Of a stretch of DNA of 64,000 bases, positions 40,792 through 49,311 are shown one piece after another. A model generated the notes under the pieces. That model was not told where the DNA came from. It worked only from the letters and a program-made list of their open reading frames with translations, and did no database searches. Made by a program: the position numbers and the translations under genes. Position 1 is the stretch's first letter, and each line of letters starts with the position of its first letter. The stretch comes from Chloroflexota bacterium. Lineage in GTDB: Bacteria > Chloroflexota > Limnocylindria > QHBO01. The DNA lies in NCBI GenBank assembly GCA_038040195.1, contig JBBPIR010000005.1, positions 23,318-87,317 of the forward strand. Reading direction: 5' to 3'.

Positions 40792-43326
40792 ATGACGGCG
40801 GCCGATCGAGCCCACTCCACGCCGGCCGCCGAGGTGGCCACCGCCCTGGGGGTCGACCCCGGCACGGGCCTATCGGCTGCCGAAGCATCCCTACGCCTGG
40901 CCGAGTTCGGGGCCAATGAGCTCGAGGGCGTGCCAGGTCCTAGCCTGCGTCGCGCTTTGTGGGAGGCGCTCCGCGAGGCATTCGTGCTCATGCTGATCGG
41001 TGCCGGAGCGGTGGCCATCGTGTTGGGGGAGGTGCGCGACGGAATTCTCATTCTTATCGCGGTCGTCCCCATCGTAGCCGCGGACGTGGTGACGACCTTC
41101 CGAGCGGAGCGCGCGCTCGAGGTCCTTCGTCGCGCGAACGCGCCGGGGGCCAGGGTCCGCCGAGATGGGGAACCGCTCCAGATCCCGGCCCGCGAGGTCG
41201 TGGCCGGCGATGTCGTGCTGCTGGCCTCCGGCGACATCGTGCCCGCCGACCTACGGGTCGTGGCATCGCGGGGGCTGCTCCTGGACCGCAGCGTACTGAC
41301 CGGCGAATCCCTGCCGGAGCCGGCCGGCGTCACGCCCGACCGAGCGGATGCGGTGCTCGCCGACCGTCGCGCGATGGCATTTGCCGCCACCTGCGTCGTG
41401 GGAGGGAGCGGCGAGGGGGTCGTGATCGCGATTGGCCCCCAGACCGAGGTCGGCAGGATCGCGGAATCCCTCGGCGCGCCGCACCGACTCCCGTCGCCGC
41501 TGCAGCGCGAGCTGGCCAGATTGGTCCGGATCATGCTCGCGGTGGCGGTCGGCCTGGTGACGATCACCGTCGGATTCGGCTTCGCGCGCGGCAACCCGCT
41601 CGGCGAGAACCTCATCGCCGGGGTGGCGGCCGCGATTGCCGCCATTCCGGAAGAGCCACCCGTCTTGCTGGCCGTCGTCCTGGGCCTGGGCGCGTACCGA
41701 CTCCTTAAGCGCAACGTCCTGGTGCGGCGCCTAAACGCCCAAGAGACGCTGGGCGCGGTGGACCTGATCCTGACCGACAAGACGGGAACCCTGACCACGA
41801 ACCAACTCTCGGTGGTTCGGGTCCGGACTCCGGTGGCGGAGCTCACGGGATCCGACCGCTACGCCGCCCTGAGTGATGCGCTGCGGGCCGAGGCCGAGGC
41901 ATGGCACCAGCAGTCGACCGGGCGCACCGGGGCGTTTGCGCGCGCCATTCGGGACGAGTTGGCGCGAATCGGCTCGGTCCCCGAACTGGACGCCTCGGCA
42001 CTCCTGGAGGCGGACGCCCCCACCGATCAGCGGCCGTACGCGCGAACCGTGTGCCTCGACGGCAGCGCGCCCCGGGAACGGGTCCTGGGGGCGCCCGAGG
42101 CCGTCCTCAGCCTCGTTCGCGACACCTGGGGGACGAGTGGTGATGACACGAAGATCGCCGCCTGGGAGGCGGTCGTGGCCGACGAGGCCGCGCGTGGCGG
42201 CCGCCTCCTGCTCTTGGCCTCTCGCTCGGAGGGCGAGCCGTGGCACGCCCAAGCTGCCATCGTCTTCGCCGACCCGCTGCGGGCCGAGATCCCGGCCGCG
42301 ATGGCCATGGCTACTGCGGCCGGCATCCAGGTCGTGATGGTCACCGGCGACCACCCGACCACGGCCCGCGCCATCGCGCGCGAGGCGGGTCTCGCCGCCG
42401 ACTCGGTCGTGACTGGCATGGACCTCGCCGCCCTCGACGACGAGGTGCTCGCTCGTCAGCTGCGCGACCTGCACATCGTGGCCCGCGCCACGCCCGCCGA
42501 CAAACTGCGCCTTGTGCAGGCCGCGGCGCGCGCCAAGCGCACCGTGGCCGTCACCGGCGACGGGGTGAACGATGCGCCGGCTCTGCAGCGGGCCGACGTA
42601 GCGGTGGCCATGGGCAGCGGGACGGCGGTCGCTCGCGAGGCGGCCGACCTCGTCCTGGGCGACGACTCGTTCGCGACCCTGATGGACGCGCTGCGTGAAG
42701 GGCGGCGCATGATCGCGAACGTCCAGAAGGGCCTGGTATTCCTGCTCTCCACCCACGTCGCGTTGCTGGGCTATGTGCTCATCGCAACTTTGGCTGGTTT
42801 CAGCACCCCGCTGCTTCCGATCCAGATTCTGTGGATGGAGTTCTTCATCGACATCTCGGCGACGGTCGCGTTCGAGCGCGAGGGGCACGAGCCGGATTCC
42901 ATGACCCAGCCTCCACTGCCCCGCGGACAGCCGCTCATTGACCGCGCCCTTTTGGCCGGCATTGCGGTGGCGGGAGGCTTCAGCGCCCTCGCCGGGCTCG
43001 CCCTGGTGCTCACGGCCACCGGCTCCGCTGCACATGCCGCCTGGCTGGCGTTCACGACCCTGGTTGTGGCCCAGCTCATCCGGGCCAACGCCAACCGCAG
43101 CCTGCGGGCATCGCTGGTTCGAATCCGACCCAACGGGGTCCTGCTCGGGATGGCCGTCACCTGGGTCGTGCTCCAGGCCGCCATTCCCTACATCCCGCCG
43201 CTGGCCGACGCATTCCGGGCCACGCCGCTGTCGATGATGGAGTGGTTGCTGGTGTCGGTCATCGGCCTGGCGCCGGCGGTCCTGGCTGAGATCATCCGCC
43301 GACGCGGGTGTCGCTGGGTCGCCTGA
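40792..43326 (+). CDS. P2-like cation-transporting P-type ATPase with altered membrane motifs
   Basis: 844 residues. N-terminal cation-ATPase domain (LSAAEASLRLAEFGANEL), actuator TGES, phosphorylation D329 in DKTGTLT, nucleotide-domain GAPE, TGDHPTTARAIA, and hinge TGDGVNDAPAL. The M4 motif is PEEPP rather than the PEGLP of Ca2+ pumps, and M6 reads ILWMEFFIDISATVAFERE where calcium-type pumps have a NLVTDG-like segment. The ion is therefore not deducible; Ca2+, Mn2+ or H+ are options. DosR regulons include the related pump CtpF, which fits the neighbourhood. It has its own TAGGCT promoter 29 bases after the SDR stop. Confidence 0.9.
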   Translation: MTAADRAHSTPAAEVATALGVDPGTGLSAAEASLRLAEFGANELEGVPGPSLRRALWEALREAFVLMLIGAGAVAIVLGEVRDGILILIAVVPIVAADVVTTFRAERALEVLRRANAPGARVRRDGEPLQIPAREVVAGDVVLLASGDIVPADLRVVASRGLLLDRSVLTGESLPEPAGVTPDRADAVLADRRAMAFAATCVVGGSGEGVVIAIGPQTEVGRIAESLGAPHRLPSPLQRELARLVRIMLAVAVGLVTITVGFGFARGNPLGENLIAGVAAAIAAIPEEPPVLLAVVLGLGAYRLLKRNVLVRRLNAQETLGAVDLILTDKTGTLTTNQLSVVRVRTPVAELTGSDRYAALSDALRAEAEAWHQQSTGRTGAFARAIRDELARIGSVPELDASALLEADAPTDQRPYARTVCLDGSAPRERVLGAPEAVLSLVRDTWGTSGDDTKIAAWEAVVADEAARGGRLLLLASRSEGEPWHAQAAIVFADPLRAEIPAAMAMATAAGIQVVMVTGDHPTTARAIAREAGLAADSVVTGMDLAALDDEVLARQLRDLHIVARATPADKLRLVQAAARAKRTVAVTGDGVNDAPALQRADVAVAMGSGTAVAREAADLVLGDDSFATLMDALREGRRMIANVQKGLVFLLSTHVALLGYVLIATLAGFSTPLLPIQILWMEFFIDISATVAFEREGHEPDSMTQPPLPRGQPLIDRALLAGIAVAGGFSALAGLALVLTATGSAAHAAWLAFTTLVVAQLIRANANRSLRASLVRIRPNGVLLGMAVTWVVLQAAIPYIPPLADAFRATPLSMMEWLLVSVIGLAPAVLAEIIRRRGCRWVA

Positions 43327-43521
43327 CCACCGTCGCCCGGAAGTCGGAGGGGCGAGGATCGGCTCCCGGCAGGTGCATTCAGGCCGCTCGTCCCTGGGGG
43401 ATCGAGCCGTTCGGCACTCGTTAGTCCGACCTCGTCGATCCAGAGTCAGAGCCGCAACAGCGGCGTCCCGGACGACATCCGTCGAGTTGAGCGACACGCC
43501 TGCGTCGCAGGAGGCACAGCG

Positions 43522-44171
43522 GTGAACGACCGACAACTTCAGCAGTCAGTGATCGATGAGCTGGCCTGGGAGCCATCGGTCAACGCCAGCCAAATCGGCG
43601 TTGCGGTATTGAACGGCGTGGTGACCCTCAGCGGTCACGTGCAGACCTTTTGGGAGAAGCGGAGCGCTGAAATGGCAGCCCAACGCGTCAGGGGTGTGAA
43701 GGCCATCGTCGAGGAGATCGAGGTCCAGCTGCGCGGCGATGACCGCTGGGGGAATAAGGCGATCGCCAACCGGGCGCTTCAGCGTCTGGCGTTCGATGCG
43801 GTGGTGCCCAAGGATCGGATCACCCTCAAGGTCGAGGACGGCTGGGTCACCCTCAAGGGCGAGGTCGACTGGTACTTCCAGAAGACGGCCGCGGAACACG
43901 ACGTCCACAACCTCACCGGCGTCAGAGGGCTGACCAACCAGATCTCGATCAAGCCCCAGGTTAAGTCATTCGAGGTGCGCAAGAAGATCACAAAGGCATT
44001 GAAACGCACGGCTGCCCTCGACGCGGCGGCGATCTCGATTCAGACCGACGAGGGAGGGTGACATTGAGGGGGAGGATGCAAAGCTGGAGCGAGCGAAAGC
44101 TGGTCGAGGACGCGGCATGGTCCGCCCCCGGTGTCACCCAGGTGAACGACAAGCTCAGCATTGGCGGCTGA
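43522..44171 (+). CDS. BON-domain protein, third BON cut by a one-base frameshift
   Basis: The reading frame from GTG 43522 gives 179 residues with two full BON domains (SVNASQIGVAVLNGVVTLSG; ITLKVEDGWVTLKGEVDWYF) and the start of a third (AAISIQTDEGG) before TGA at 44059. Adding one G to GGG at 44056-44058 restores VTLRGRMQSWSERKLVEDAA and GVTQVNDKLSIGG, ending at 44171, which completes the usual three-BON protein of about 216 residues. So this is an error or a recent lesion like that of the MBL gene. BON proteins bind membranes or lipids and respond to osmotic stress. GGAGG lies 8 bases before the GTG. Confidence 0.88.
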
Positions 44172-44266
44172 AAGGGAGGTGCTCCTAGCCACAGTTATCG
44201 CATGCTCCTGCTCGAATCGATCACCCCGCGTGTCGACAAGGTGATTCAGGCGGGCCCCATAGGTCC

Positions 44267-44638
44267 TTACCTCCCGCTTCGGTCTCGGCCGATGCGACCC
44301 AGGTGGGTGTCCTTGAACCCGGTGGGCAGCTTGAGGCCGTAGCCGAGGGCCCGATCCCAGCCGACGTGCGCCCCCACGGCAGTGGCCGCGAGCAAGGGCC
44401 ACAGCTGTCCGATGGCGATCGCCAGCAGGGCGAGGCCCACCGGCAGCGCCCAGTTGTGGACCAGGTTGTAGGTCACCGCGCCGAGCCGTGGACCGGCCAC
44501 GTAGCCGAGCATCGACAGGTCCGGCGCCAGGAGGGCTGGAATCAGCACCAGCGGCGACCCGCCGAGAGTCAGGAAGGCAACGATCCCCAGCACCCCGACC
44601 GCGGCCGATTCGATCCGCAGGATCCAGGTCACGTTCAT
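44267..44638 (-). CDS. DUF4260 membrane protein
   Basis: 123 residues, four helices. The diagnostic strings are APDLSMLGYVAGPRLGAVTY near residues 38-58, NLVHNWALPVG, and HVGWDRALGYGLKLPTGFKD with THLGRIGR at the end. The family function is unknown; the conserved D, H and DRALGYGLK side chains suggest an enzymatic membrane protein. It begins 16 bases after the ABC-2 permease gene stops, so it is likely the last gene of that operon. It converges with the BON gene with 95 bases between. Confidence 0.9.
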   Translation of the reverse strand: MNVTWILRIESAAVGVLGIVAFLTLGGSPLVLIPALLAPDLSMLGYVAGPRLGAVTYNLVHNWALPVGLALLAIAIGQLWPLLAATAVGAHVGWDRALGYGLKLPTGFKDTHLGRIGRDRSGR

Positions 44639-44654
44639 CTCGGGCGTCGCTCCG

Positions 44655-45749
44655 TCACTCCCAGCGGAACAGGCGCGTGGCGATCACGAAGGTGATGACC
44701 CCCCAGATGGCCAGGCCGATGACATCGGTCCCGATGACGTCCAACCCGGCACCGTCGTTGATGACCGCCCGCAGCGCATTGTTCAGGTAGGTGAGCGGCA
44801 GAAACCGGGTCACCTCCTGCAGGAATTCGGGCATCGCTTCGCGGGGAAAGAACGAGCCCGACAAGAACATCATGGGCAGGCTGATCAGGTTGGCCACCGG
44901 TGCGGCCTGGTTCTCGTTCTTCGCCCAGCCCGCCACTCCGAAGCCCATCCCCAGGAATACGACCGAGCCGAGCACCGCGAGCGCCAGCACCACGGCGACG
45001 CTGCCCACCAGCTGAACCCCGAACAAGAGCCCCACCCCGAGCAGGATCAGGACCTGGACCAGGGCGATGACCAACCGCGAGCTGACCTGGGCCGCCAGGA
45101 AATAGGTCGGTGAAGTCGGCGTCGCGAACAGCCGCCGAAGCGTCCCGGTCTGCTTGAGCTGGACGAATCCGAACGCCACGCTGAACACGCCCAGTTGCAT
45201 GACGGTCAAGCCCAGGATCCCGGGCACCAGGAAATCGATGTAGCCCAGGTTGCGCCCGGCAACCTCCTCGACCACGACCAGTGGCTCCTGCGAGCCCCCA
45301 TCGACGGAGACGAGGGCCTGGGCCACGACCGCGTGCACCAGTAGCACGGCGGTGTGCCCCTCGCCGGCCTGGGCCTGGCTGGTGTAGGCCGACAGCGGTT
45401 CAAAGCCCGAGGACCCGGGGGGCACCAACTCCCACCCGGCGCGGATCCGCACGACTGCCGCCCGGTCGCCCTCCGCGAGCGCGGCCAATTCATCGGTCAG
45501 GCTGCCGGTGTGGATCACCAGGCCGGAGGTCTGCTCGAGCGCGACCTGCAGCGTCTGGCTGGACGAGTTCTGGGCTTCATCCGCGACCCCCACATCCAGC
45601 TCGGCCGCTTCACCGAAGTTGAGGACCCCGAAGATGAGCATGATCACCAGGGGCAGGAAGAAGCTGAAGAAGACGGCCGTGCGGTCGCGGATGAACATCT
45701 TCCCCGAGGCCACGAACAGGTGCCAGAGCACCTCGAACCGTCGGGCCAT
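44655..45749 (-). CDS. ABC-2 type exporter permease
   Basis: 364 residues. N-terminal FIRDRTAVFFSFFLPLVIML is the typical first helix of ABC-2 permeases; a large external loop (about 45-175) follows, then five helices including FLVPGILGLTVMQLGVFSVA and RLFATPTSPTYFLAAQVSSR, LISLPMMFLSGSFFPREAMP and EFLQEVTRFLPLTYLNNALR. Together with the ATPase gene 3 bases upstream it forms a DrrAB/NatAB-like exporter of a drug, lipid or ion. The YxxN...LR end is normal for the family. Confidence 0.92.
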   Translation of the reverse strand: MARRFEVLWHLFVASGKMFIRDRTAVFFSFFLPLVIMLIFGVLNFGEAAELDVGVADEAQNSSSQTLQVALEQTSGLVIHTGSLTDELAALAEGDRAAVVRIRAGWELVPPGSSGFEPLSAYTSQAQAGEGHTAVLLVHAVVAQALVSVDGGSQEPLVVVEEVAGRNLGYIDFLVPGILGLTVMQLGVFSVAFGFVQLKQTGTLRRLFATPTSPTYFLAAQVSSRLVIALVQVLILLGVGLLFGVQLVGSVAVVLALAVLGSVVFLGMGFGVAGWAKNENQAAPVANLISLPMMFLSGSFFPREAMPEFLQEVTRFLPLTYLNNALRAVINDGAGLDVIGTDVIGLAIWGVITFVIATRLFRWE

Positions 45750-45752
45750 CGG

Positions 45753-46520
45753 TCAGTCCTCGCGGAGCTCGTGGCCGGTGAGATCGATGAACACGTCCTC
45801 CAGGTTCGCCAGCCGCTCCACCCGCTCCTTGGTGAACCCACGTCCAAGCAGGGAACCCACGAGCGCATCCGGCGAATCGAGGGCCACGATCTTCCCGCCA
45901 TCCATGATCGCGACCCGGTCGCACAGGTACTCGGCCTCCTCCATGTAGTGGGTCGTGAGGATCACCGTGTGGCCGCGCTCGCGCAGCCCCTTGACGACCC
46001 CCCACAGGTGGCGCCGGGCCTGGGGATCGAGTCCGGTGGTCGGCTCGTCCAGGAACAGGACCGGTGGGTCGTTCACGAGCGCCGCCGCGATGCTGAACCG
46101 CTGCTTCTGCCCGCCGGATAGCGTTCGGACCTGGCTACGCGCCTTCTCGGACAGCTCGACGTCCGCCAGCAGCGTCGCCGGGTCGACGGTGACGTGGTAC
46201 AGGTGGCCGAAGAGGACCAGCAGCTCGGTCAGGTTCAGCTCGTCGAAGAAGGCGGACGATTGAAGCTGGATACCGATGCGGGCCTTGACGGCCCGCGGAT
46301 CCGAGGCGACATCCAGCCCGTCAACGGTCGCGCTGCCCCCGTCGATGGACCGCATGCCCTCGATCATTTCGAGGGTCGTCGTCTTGCCCGCCCCGTTGGG
46401 ACCCAGTATCCCGAATACCTCGCCTGCGGCGACCTCGAAGCTGACGCCGTCAACCGCGCGCAGGGAGCCATAGGACTTCTGCAGGTCGCGGGCGACGATG
46501 ATCGGTTCGGCGACGGGCAT
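45753..46520 (-). CDS. ABC transporter ATP-binding protein (DrrA/CcmA-like)
   Basis: 255 residues. Walker A GPNGAGKTTTLEMIEG, Q-loop IGIQLQSSAFFDEL, signature LSGGQKQRFSIAAALV, Walker B VLFLDEPTTGLDPQARRHLW and H-loop ILTTHYMEEAEYLCDRVAIM. It powers the permease encoded 3 bases downstream. TACCAT lies 9 bases before ATG 46520, so this may be the first gene of a three-gene unit with DUF4260. The C-terminal GFTKERVERLANLEDVFIDL ends the usual accessory domain. Confidence 0.94.
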   Translation of the reverse strand: MPVAEPIIVARDLQKSYGSLRAVDGVSFEVAAGEVFGILGPNGAGKTTTLEMIEGMRSIDGGSATVDGLDVASDPRAVKARIGIQLQSSAFFDELNLTELLVLFGHLYHVTVDPATLLADVELSEKARSQVRTLSGGQKQRFSIAAALVNDPPVLFLDEPTTGLDPQARRHLWGVVKGLRERGHTVILTTHYMEEAEYLCDRVAIMDGGKIVALDSPDALVGSLLGRGFTKERVERLANLEDVFIDLTGHELRED

Positions 46521-46546
46521 CGATGGCCGATGGTAATTCAGGTCGG

Positions 46547-47935
46547 TCAGGCGTGGCGCCAGATGCGCCAGATGGCTCCGCTATCGGCCAGCGGGTCGCC
46601 GTGGACCAGGAAGAAGTGCGCCGGGCCGCCCTCGCGAATGACGCCCGCGTCCGGCTCCCCCAGGGCCTCCCCGCCGCGCCAGGTGACCGCGGCCAGGGCC
46701 TCCACCGGCTCGAGGCCGGCCGCGATGAGCGACTGAAACTCCCACGGGATGTGGTTCGCGCGCGCCGATCCCCCGCCAGCGTCGGAGCCGGCCGCGATGG
46801 CTACTCCGGCCGCGCGCGCGTTCCGGACGCTCGCTTCGGCCGCCTCCAACTCGTCGCCGATCCGGCTCGCGGCGCCGGTCGCGGAGAAGAACGGGACGGT
46901 GGTGGTGGCCGAAAAGCTCAGCCACGAGTGAAGAACGGTCAGGGTCGAGACGAGCATCGTGCCGGTGTCCCGCATCCGGCGCGCGGTGTAGGCGTCGAGC
47001 TCGAAACCATGTTCCACAGTGTCGACACCGGCCTCAACTGCGACCCGGATGCTCGCGATACGCCCGGCATGAGCCGCCACGCGGGCACCGCGGGCGTGCA
47101 CCGCATCAACCACGCGACGGGTTTCGTCGATGGACCACGGTGTCGCGTTGGGATCTGGGCCCTCCAGGTACAGCTTCACGAGGTCCGCGCCGTCGTCCAG
47201 CTGCTGGAGGGCCACGGCCAGCAGCTGATCGGCGTTGGCGGCCTCGGCGCTGATCCGTCCGGGCAGTGAGCCGGCGCGGGTGACCCAGCTGCCGGCAGCC
47301 CGGATGGCCGGGAAGCCGGCACGTCCCGCGAGGCGGTCCCGCACGCCAAGGGATGCGGCCCGCCGGCGACCGTCGACCGGGTCGCTGACGATGGGGCTGC
47401 CCACGTCACGCAGCCAGCGCACGCCGTACTGCCAGGCCAGGGCCGCGTTCGCTTCCCCGGTCGCGGCCAGGACGGCGGGTGGGTCGTTGAAGCGCTCAAT
47501 CCAGTTGACGCCGCCGGCGCCGGTGAGATGGGAGTGTGCATCGACCAGGCCCGGCACGATGGTGGCGCCGGCGGCGTCAACGACCGCGGCTCCCCGGGGA
47601 TCCTCCTCGCCCCCCGCGGGACGGATCCACACCACGACGCCGTTCTCCACCAGGACGCTGACGTTCCGCTGGAGCGTGGGCGAGCGGCCGTCGGCGAGAG
47701 CGGCGCCGCGATACAGGACCGGCGCACCGGGCAAAAGGATAGGCATGGGCGTGGCTGACGGCGTGGGGCTGGGGCTGGGACTCGGCCGCGCCGCGGGCGA
47801 ACGCGTCGGACGTGGGGTTGGGCTCAGGGTGGGGACCAGCGTCTCGGCACAGGCCGCCAGAAACGCGGCCGGGGTGAGCACCCCCAGCTGGAGCAGGCGG
47901 CGGCGCGAGATGCGGGACGGATCGGGACCGCTCAT
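46547..47935 (-). CDS. Tat-exported lipoprotein, amidohydrolase family
   Basis: 462 residues. The N-terminus SRRRLLQLGVLTPAAFLAAC has a twin-arginine motif and a lipobox ending in Cys, followed by a Pro/Ser/Thr linker, so the folded enzyme is probably exported by Tat and anchored to the outer face. The hydrolase has HxH (VDAHSHLTG), a likely carboxylated Lys in DLVKLYLEG, His in VAAHAGR and VEHGFELD, and Asp in AAGSDAGGG, all the metal ligands. The subgroup is imidazolonepropionase/prolidase-like; substrate unknown. It overlaps the glycogen synthase gene by 4 bases. Confidence 0.9.
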   Translation of the reverse strand: MSGPDPSRISRRRLLQLGVLTPAAFLAACAETLVPTLSPTPRPTRSPAARPSPSPSPTPSATPMPILLPGAPVLYRGAALADGRSPTLQRNVSVLVENGVVVWIRPAGGEEDPRGAAVVDAAGATIVPGLVDAHSHLTGAGGVNWIERFNDPPAVLAATGEANAALAWQYGVRWLRDVGSPIVSDPVDGRRRAASLGVRDRLAGRAGFPAIRAAGSWVTRAGSLPGRISAEAANADQLLAVALQQLDDGADLVKLYLEGPDPNATPWSIDETRRVVDAVHARGARVAAHAGRIASIRVAVEAGVDTVEHGFELDAYTARRMRDTGTMLVSTLTVLHSWLSFSATTTVPFFSATGAASRIGDELEAAEASVRNARAAGVAIAAGSDAGGGSARANHIPWEFQSLIAAGLEPVEALAAVTWRGGEALGEPDAGVIREGGPAHFFLVHGDPLADSGAIWRIWRHA

Positions 47936-49131
47936 CCGACGACGGCCTCGTAGACCTCCACGGTCCTGCTGGCCACCGAGGCCCAGCTGAACTGCTCGAC
48001 CGCGCGCAGACGCCCCGCCTCGCCCATGGCGGCGCGCCGCGCCGGATCGGCGACGAGCGCGTTGATGGCCGCGGCAAGATCATGCGCCACGCGGTCCACG
48101 CCGCCAGGCCCCATCGGGTCATCCGGGGGTTCGACCAGGAGACCGGTTCGCCCGTGGACGACCACCTCGGGAATGCCGCCCACCCGGGTGGCCACCACCG
48201 GCACGCCGCATGCCATGGCCTCCAGGTTGGTGATCCCGAACGGCTCGTAGACCGATGGGCAGGCGAACACCGCGGCGTGGCTGTACAGCTGACGGACGGT
48301 GGGTCGGTCCAGGTGCTCGGGGATCCAATGGATCGGCCGGTGGGGGGATGCGGCCCGTGCAGCGGCGACGCCCTGCTCCACCTCGGCCGCCAGCTCCGGG
48401 GTGTCGGGCTGGCCGGCGGCCAGCACCACGCCGATCCGCGAATCCAGATGCGGAATGGCTTGGATCAGGGTGGTGATGCCTTTCTGGCGCGTGATGCGGC
48501 CCACGAACAGGACGTACGTGGTCGCAGGGTCGATGCCGAAACGGGCCATCGCATCGCGCCCGGTGTCGGGTGCGAACGCGACGGTGTCGATTCCGTTGTG
48601 GACGACCTGGACCCGGGCGGGGTCGGTGGCGAAGTGCTCCAACACGTCGGTGCGGGCCGCGGCGCTGACCGCGATGACGGCATCCGCCTGCTCCAGGGCC
48701 TGCCGCTCCACCCAGGCCGAGACGTCGTAGCCGCCGCCCAGCTGCTCGCGCTTCCAGGGTCGCAGGGGCTCGAGGGAGTGGACGGTCACGACCAATGGCA
48801 TGCCGTAGGCCTGGGCGATCATCAGCCCTCCCAGGTGGGTGTACCAGGTGTGGCAGTGGACCAGGTCGGCCGTCGGCGGGTCGGCCGCCATGGCCAGATT
48901 TCGGCTGAAGGCGGCCAGCACCGGGCGCAAGGGATCTGGCGCGTTTCCGGCGTCCAGGGTGGCGGGATAGCCGCGAACCCGCCAGCCCGGCTCGTCCTGG
49001 TGCTGCTCCCCGAAGGTGCGGATGTCGAGCTCGATCTTGCCCCGAAGCGCATTCGTCAGCTCCGTGACATGGACCCCGGCACCGCCGTACACGTTGGGCG
49101 GGAACTCGTTGGTCAGGACCACGACACGCAC
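47932..49131 (-). CDS. glgA: Glycogen synthase / alpha-maltose-1-phosphate synthase (corynebacterial GlgA/GlgM type)
   Basis: 399 residues, GT4-fold enzyme. LTNEFPPNVYGGAGVHVTEL binds the sugar nucleotide loop, HCHTWYTHLGGLM, VTVHSLEPLRPWKREQLGGG, GRITRQKGITTLIQAIPHLD and the C-terminal ACPSVYEPFGITNLEAMACG with the conserved Glu pair. In actinobacteria this type makes maltose-1-phosphate from ADP-glucose and glucose-1-phosphate in the GlgE route. It supplies storage glucan that GlgP at 13 kb can break down. GTG 49131 is preceded by a TAGGCT box at 6 bases. The amidohydrolase gene overlaps its stop by 4 bases. Confidence 0.92.
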   Translation of the reverse strand: MRVVVLTNEFPPNVYGGAGVHVTELTNALRGKIELDIRTFGEQHQDEPGWRVRGYPATLDAGNAPDPLRPVLAAFSRNLAMAADPPTADLVHCHTWYTHLGGLMIAQAYGMPLVVTVHSLEPLRPWKREQLGGGYDVSAWVERQALEQADAVIAVSAAARTDVLEHFATDPARVQVVHNGIDTVAFAPDTGRDAMARFGIDPATTYVLFVGRITRQKGITTLIQAIPHLDSRIGVVLAAGQPDTPELAAEVEQGVAAARAASPHRPIHWIPEHLDRPTVRQLYSHAAVFACPSVYEPFGITNLEAMACGVPVVATRVGGIPEVVVHGRTGLLVEPPDDPMGPGGVDRVAHDLAAAINALVADPARRAAMGEAGRLRAVEQFSWASVASRTVEVYEAVVG

Positions 49132-49137
49132 GGGCGG

Positions 49138-49143
49138 AGCCTA
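49138..49143 (-). promoter_or_regulatory. Leaderless-type -10 box (TAGGCT) of glgA
   Basis: On the minus strand TAGGCT, then CCGCCC, then GTG 49131. It is identical in hexamer and spacing to 40780 and 52148. Confidence 0.6.
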
Positions 49144-49222
49144 CAACGCCTGACCGGGTGGGTCCGCGGCTCAGCTGGTGGCATCACAGTCATTCGTGCT
49201 ATCGCGCTATCGCGCCGCACGA

Positions 49223-49242
49223 TGTCACGAAGGGTTGTGACA
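49223..49242. promoter_or_regulatory. Inverted repeat TGTCAC-N8-GTGACA
   Basis: Perfect 6-base arms, 8-base spacer, in the divergent glgA-copA gap. The symmetry and length fit a regulator dimer site; it is about 80 bases from each gene. Which regulator it serves is unknown. Confidence 0.4.
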
Positions 49243-49282
49243 CGCGGCCACCGCCGCCGAGGGGCAATTGACGTCTGGACGG

Positions 49283-49299
49283 ATACTCCCCCATAGTAT
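49283..49299. promoter_or_regulatory. CsoR-like operator upstream of copA
   Basis: ATACT-CCCCCAT-AGTAT, perfect 5-base arms round a C-rich centre, 12 bases before GTG 49312. CsoR-family operators are AT-ended palindromes around a G/C tract in front of copA, so copper-responsive control is likely. No csoR gene is in the window. Confidence 0.5.
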
Positions 49300-49311
49300 C
49301 GGACGGATACC

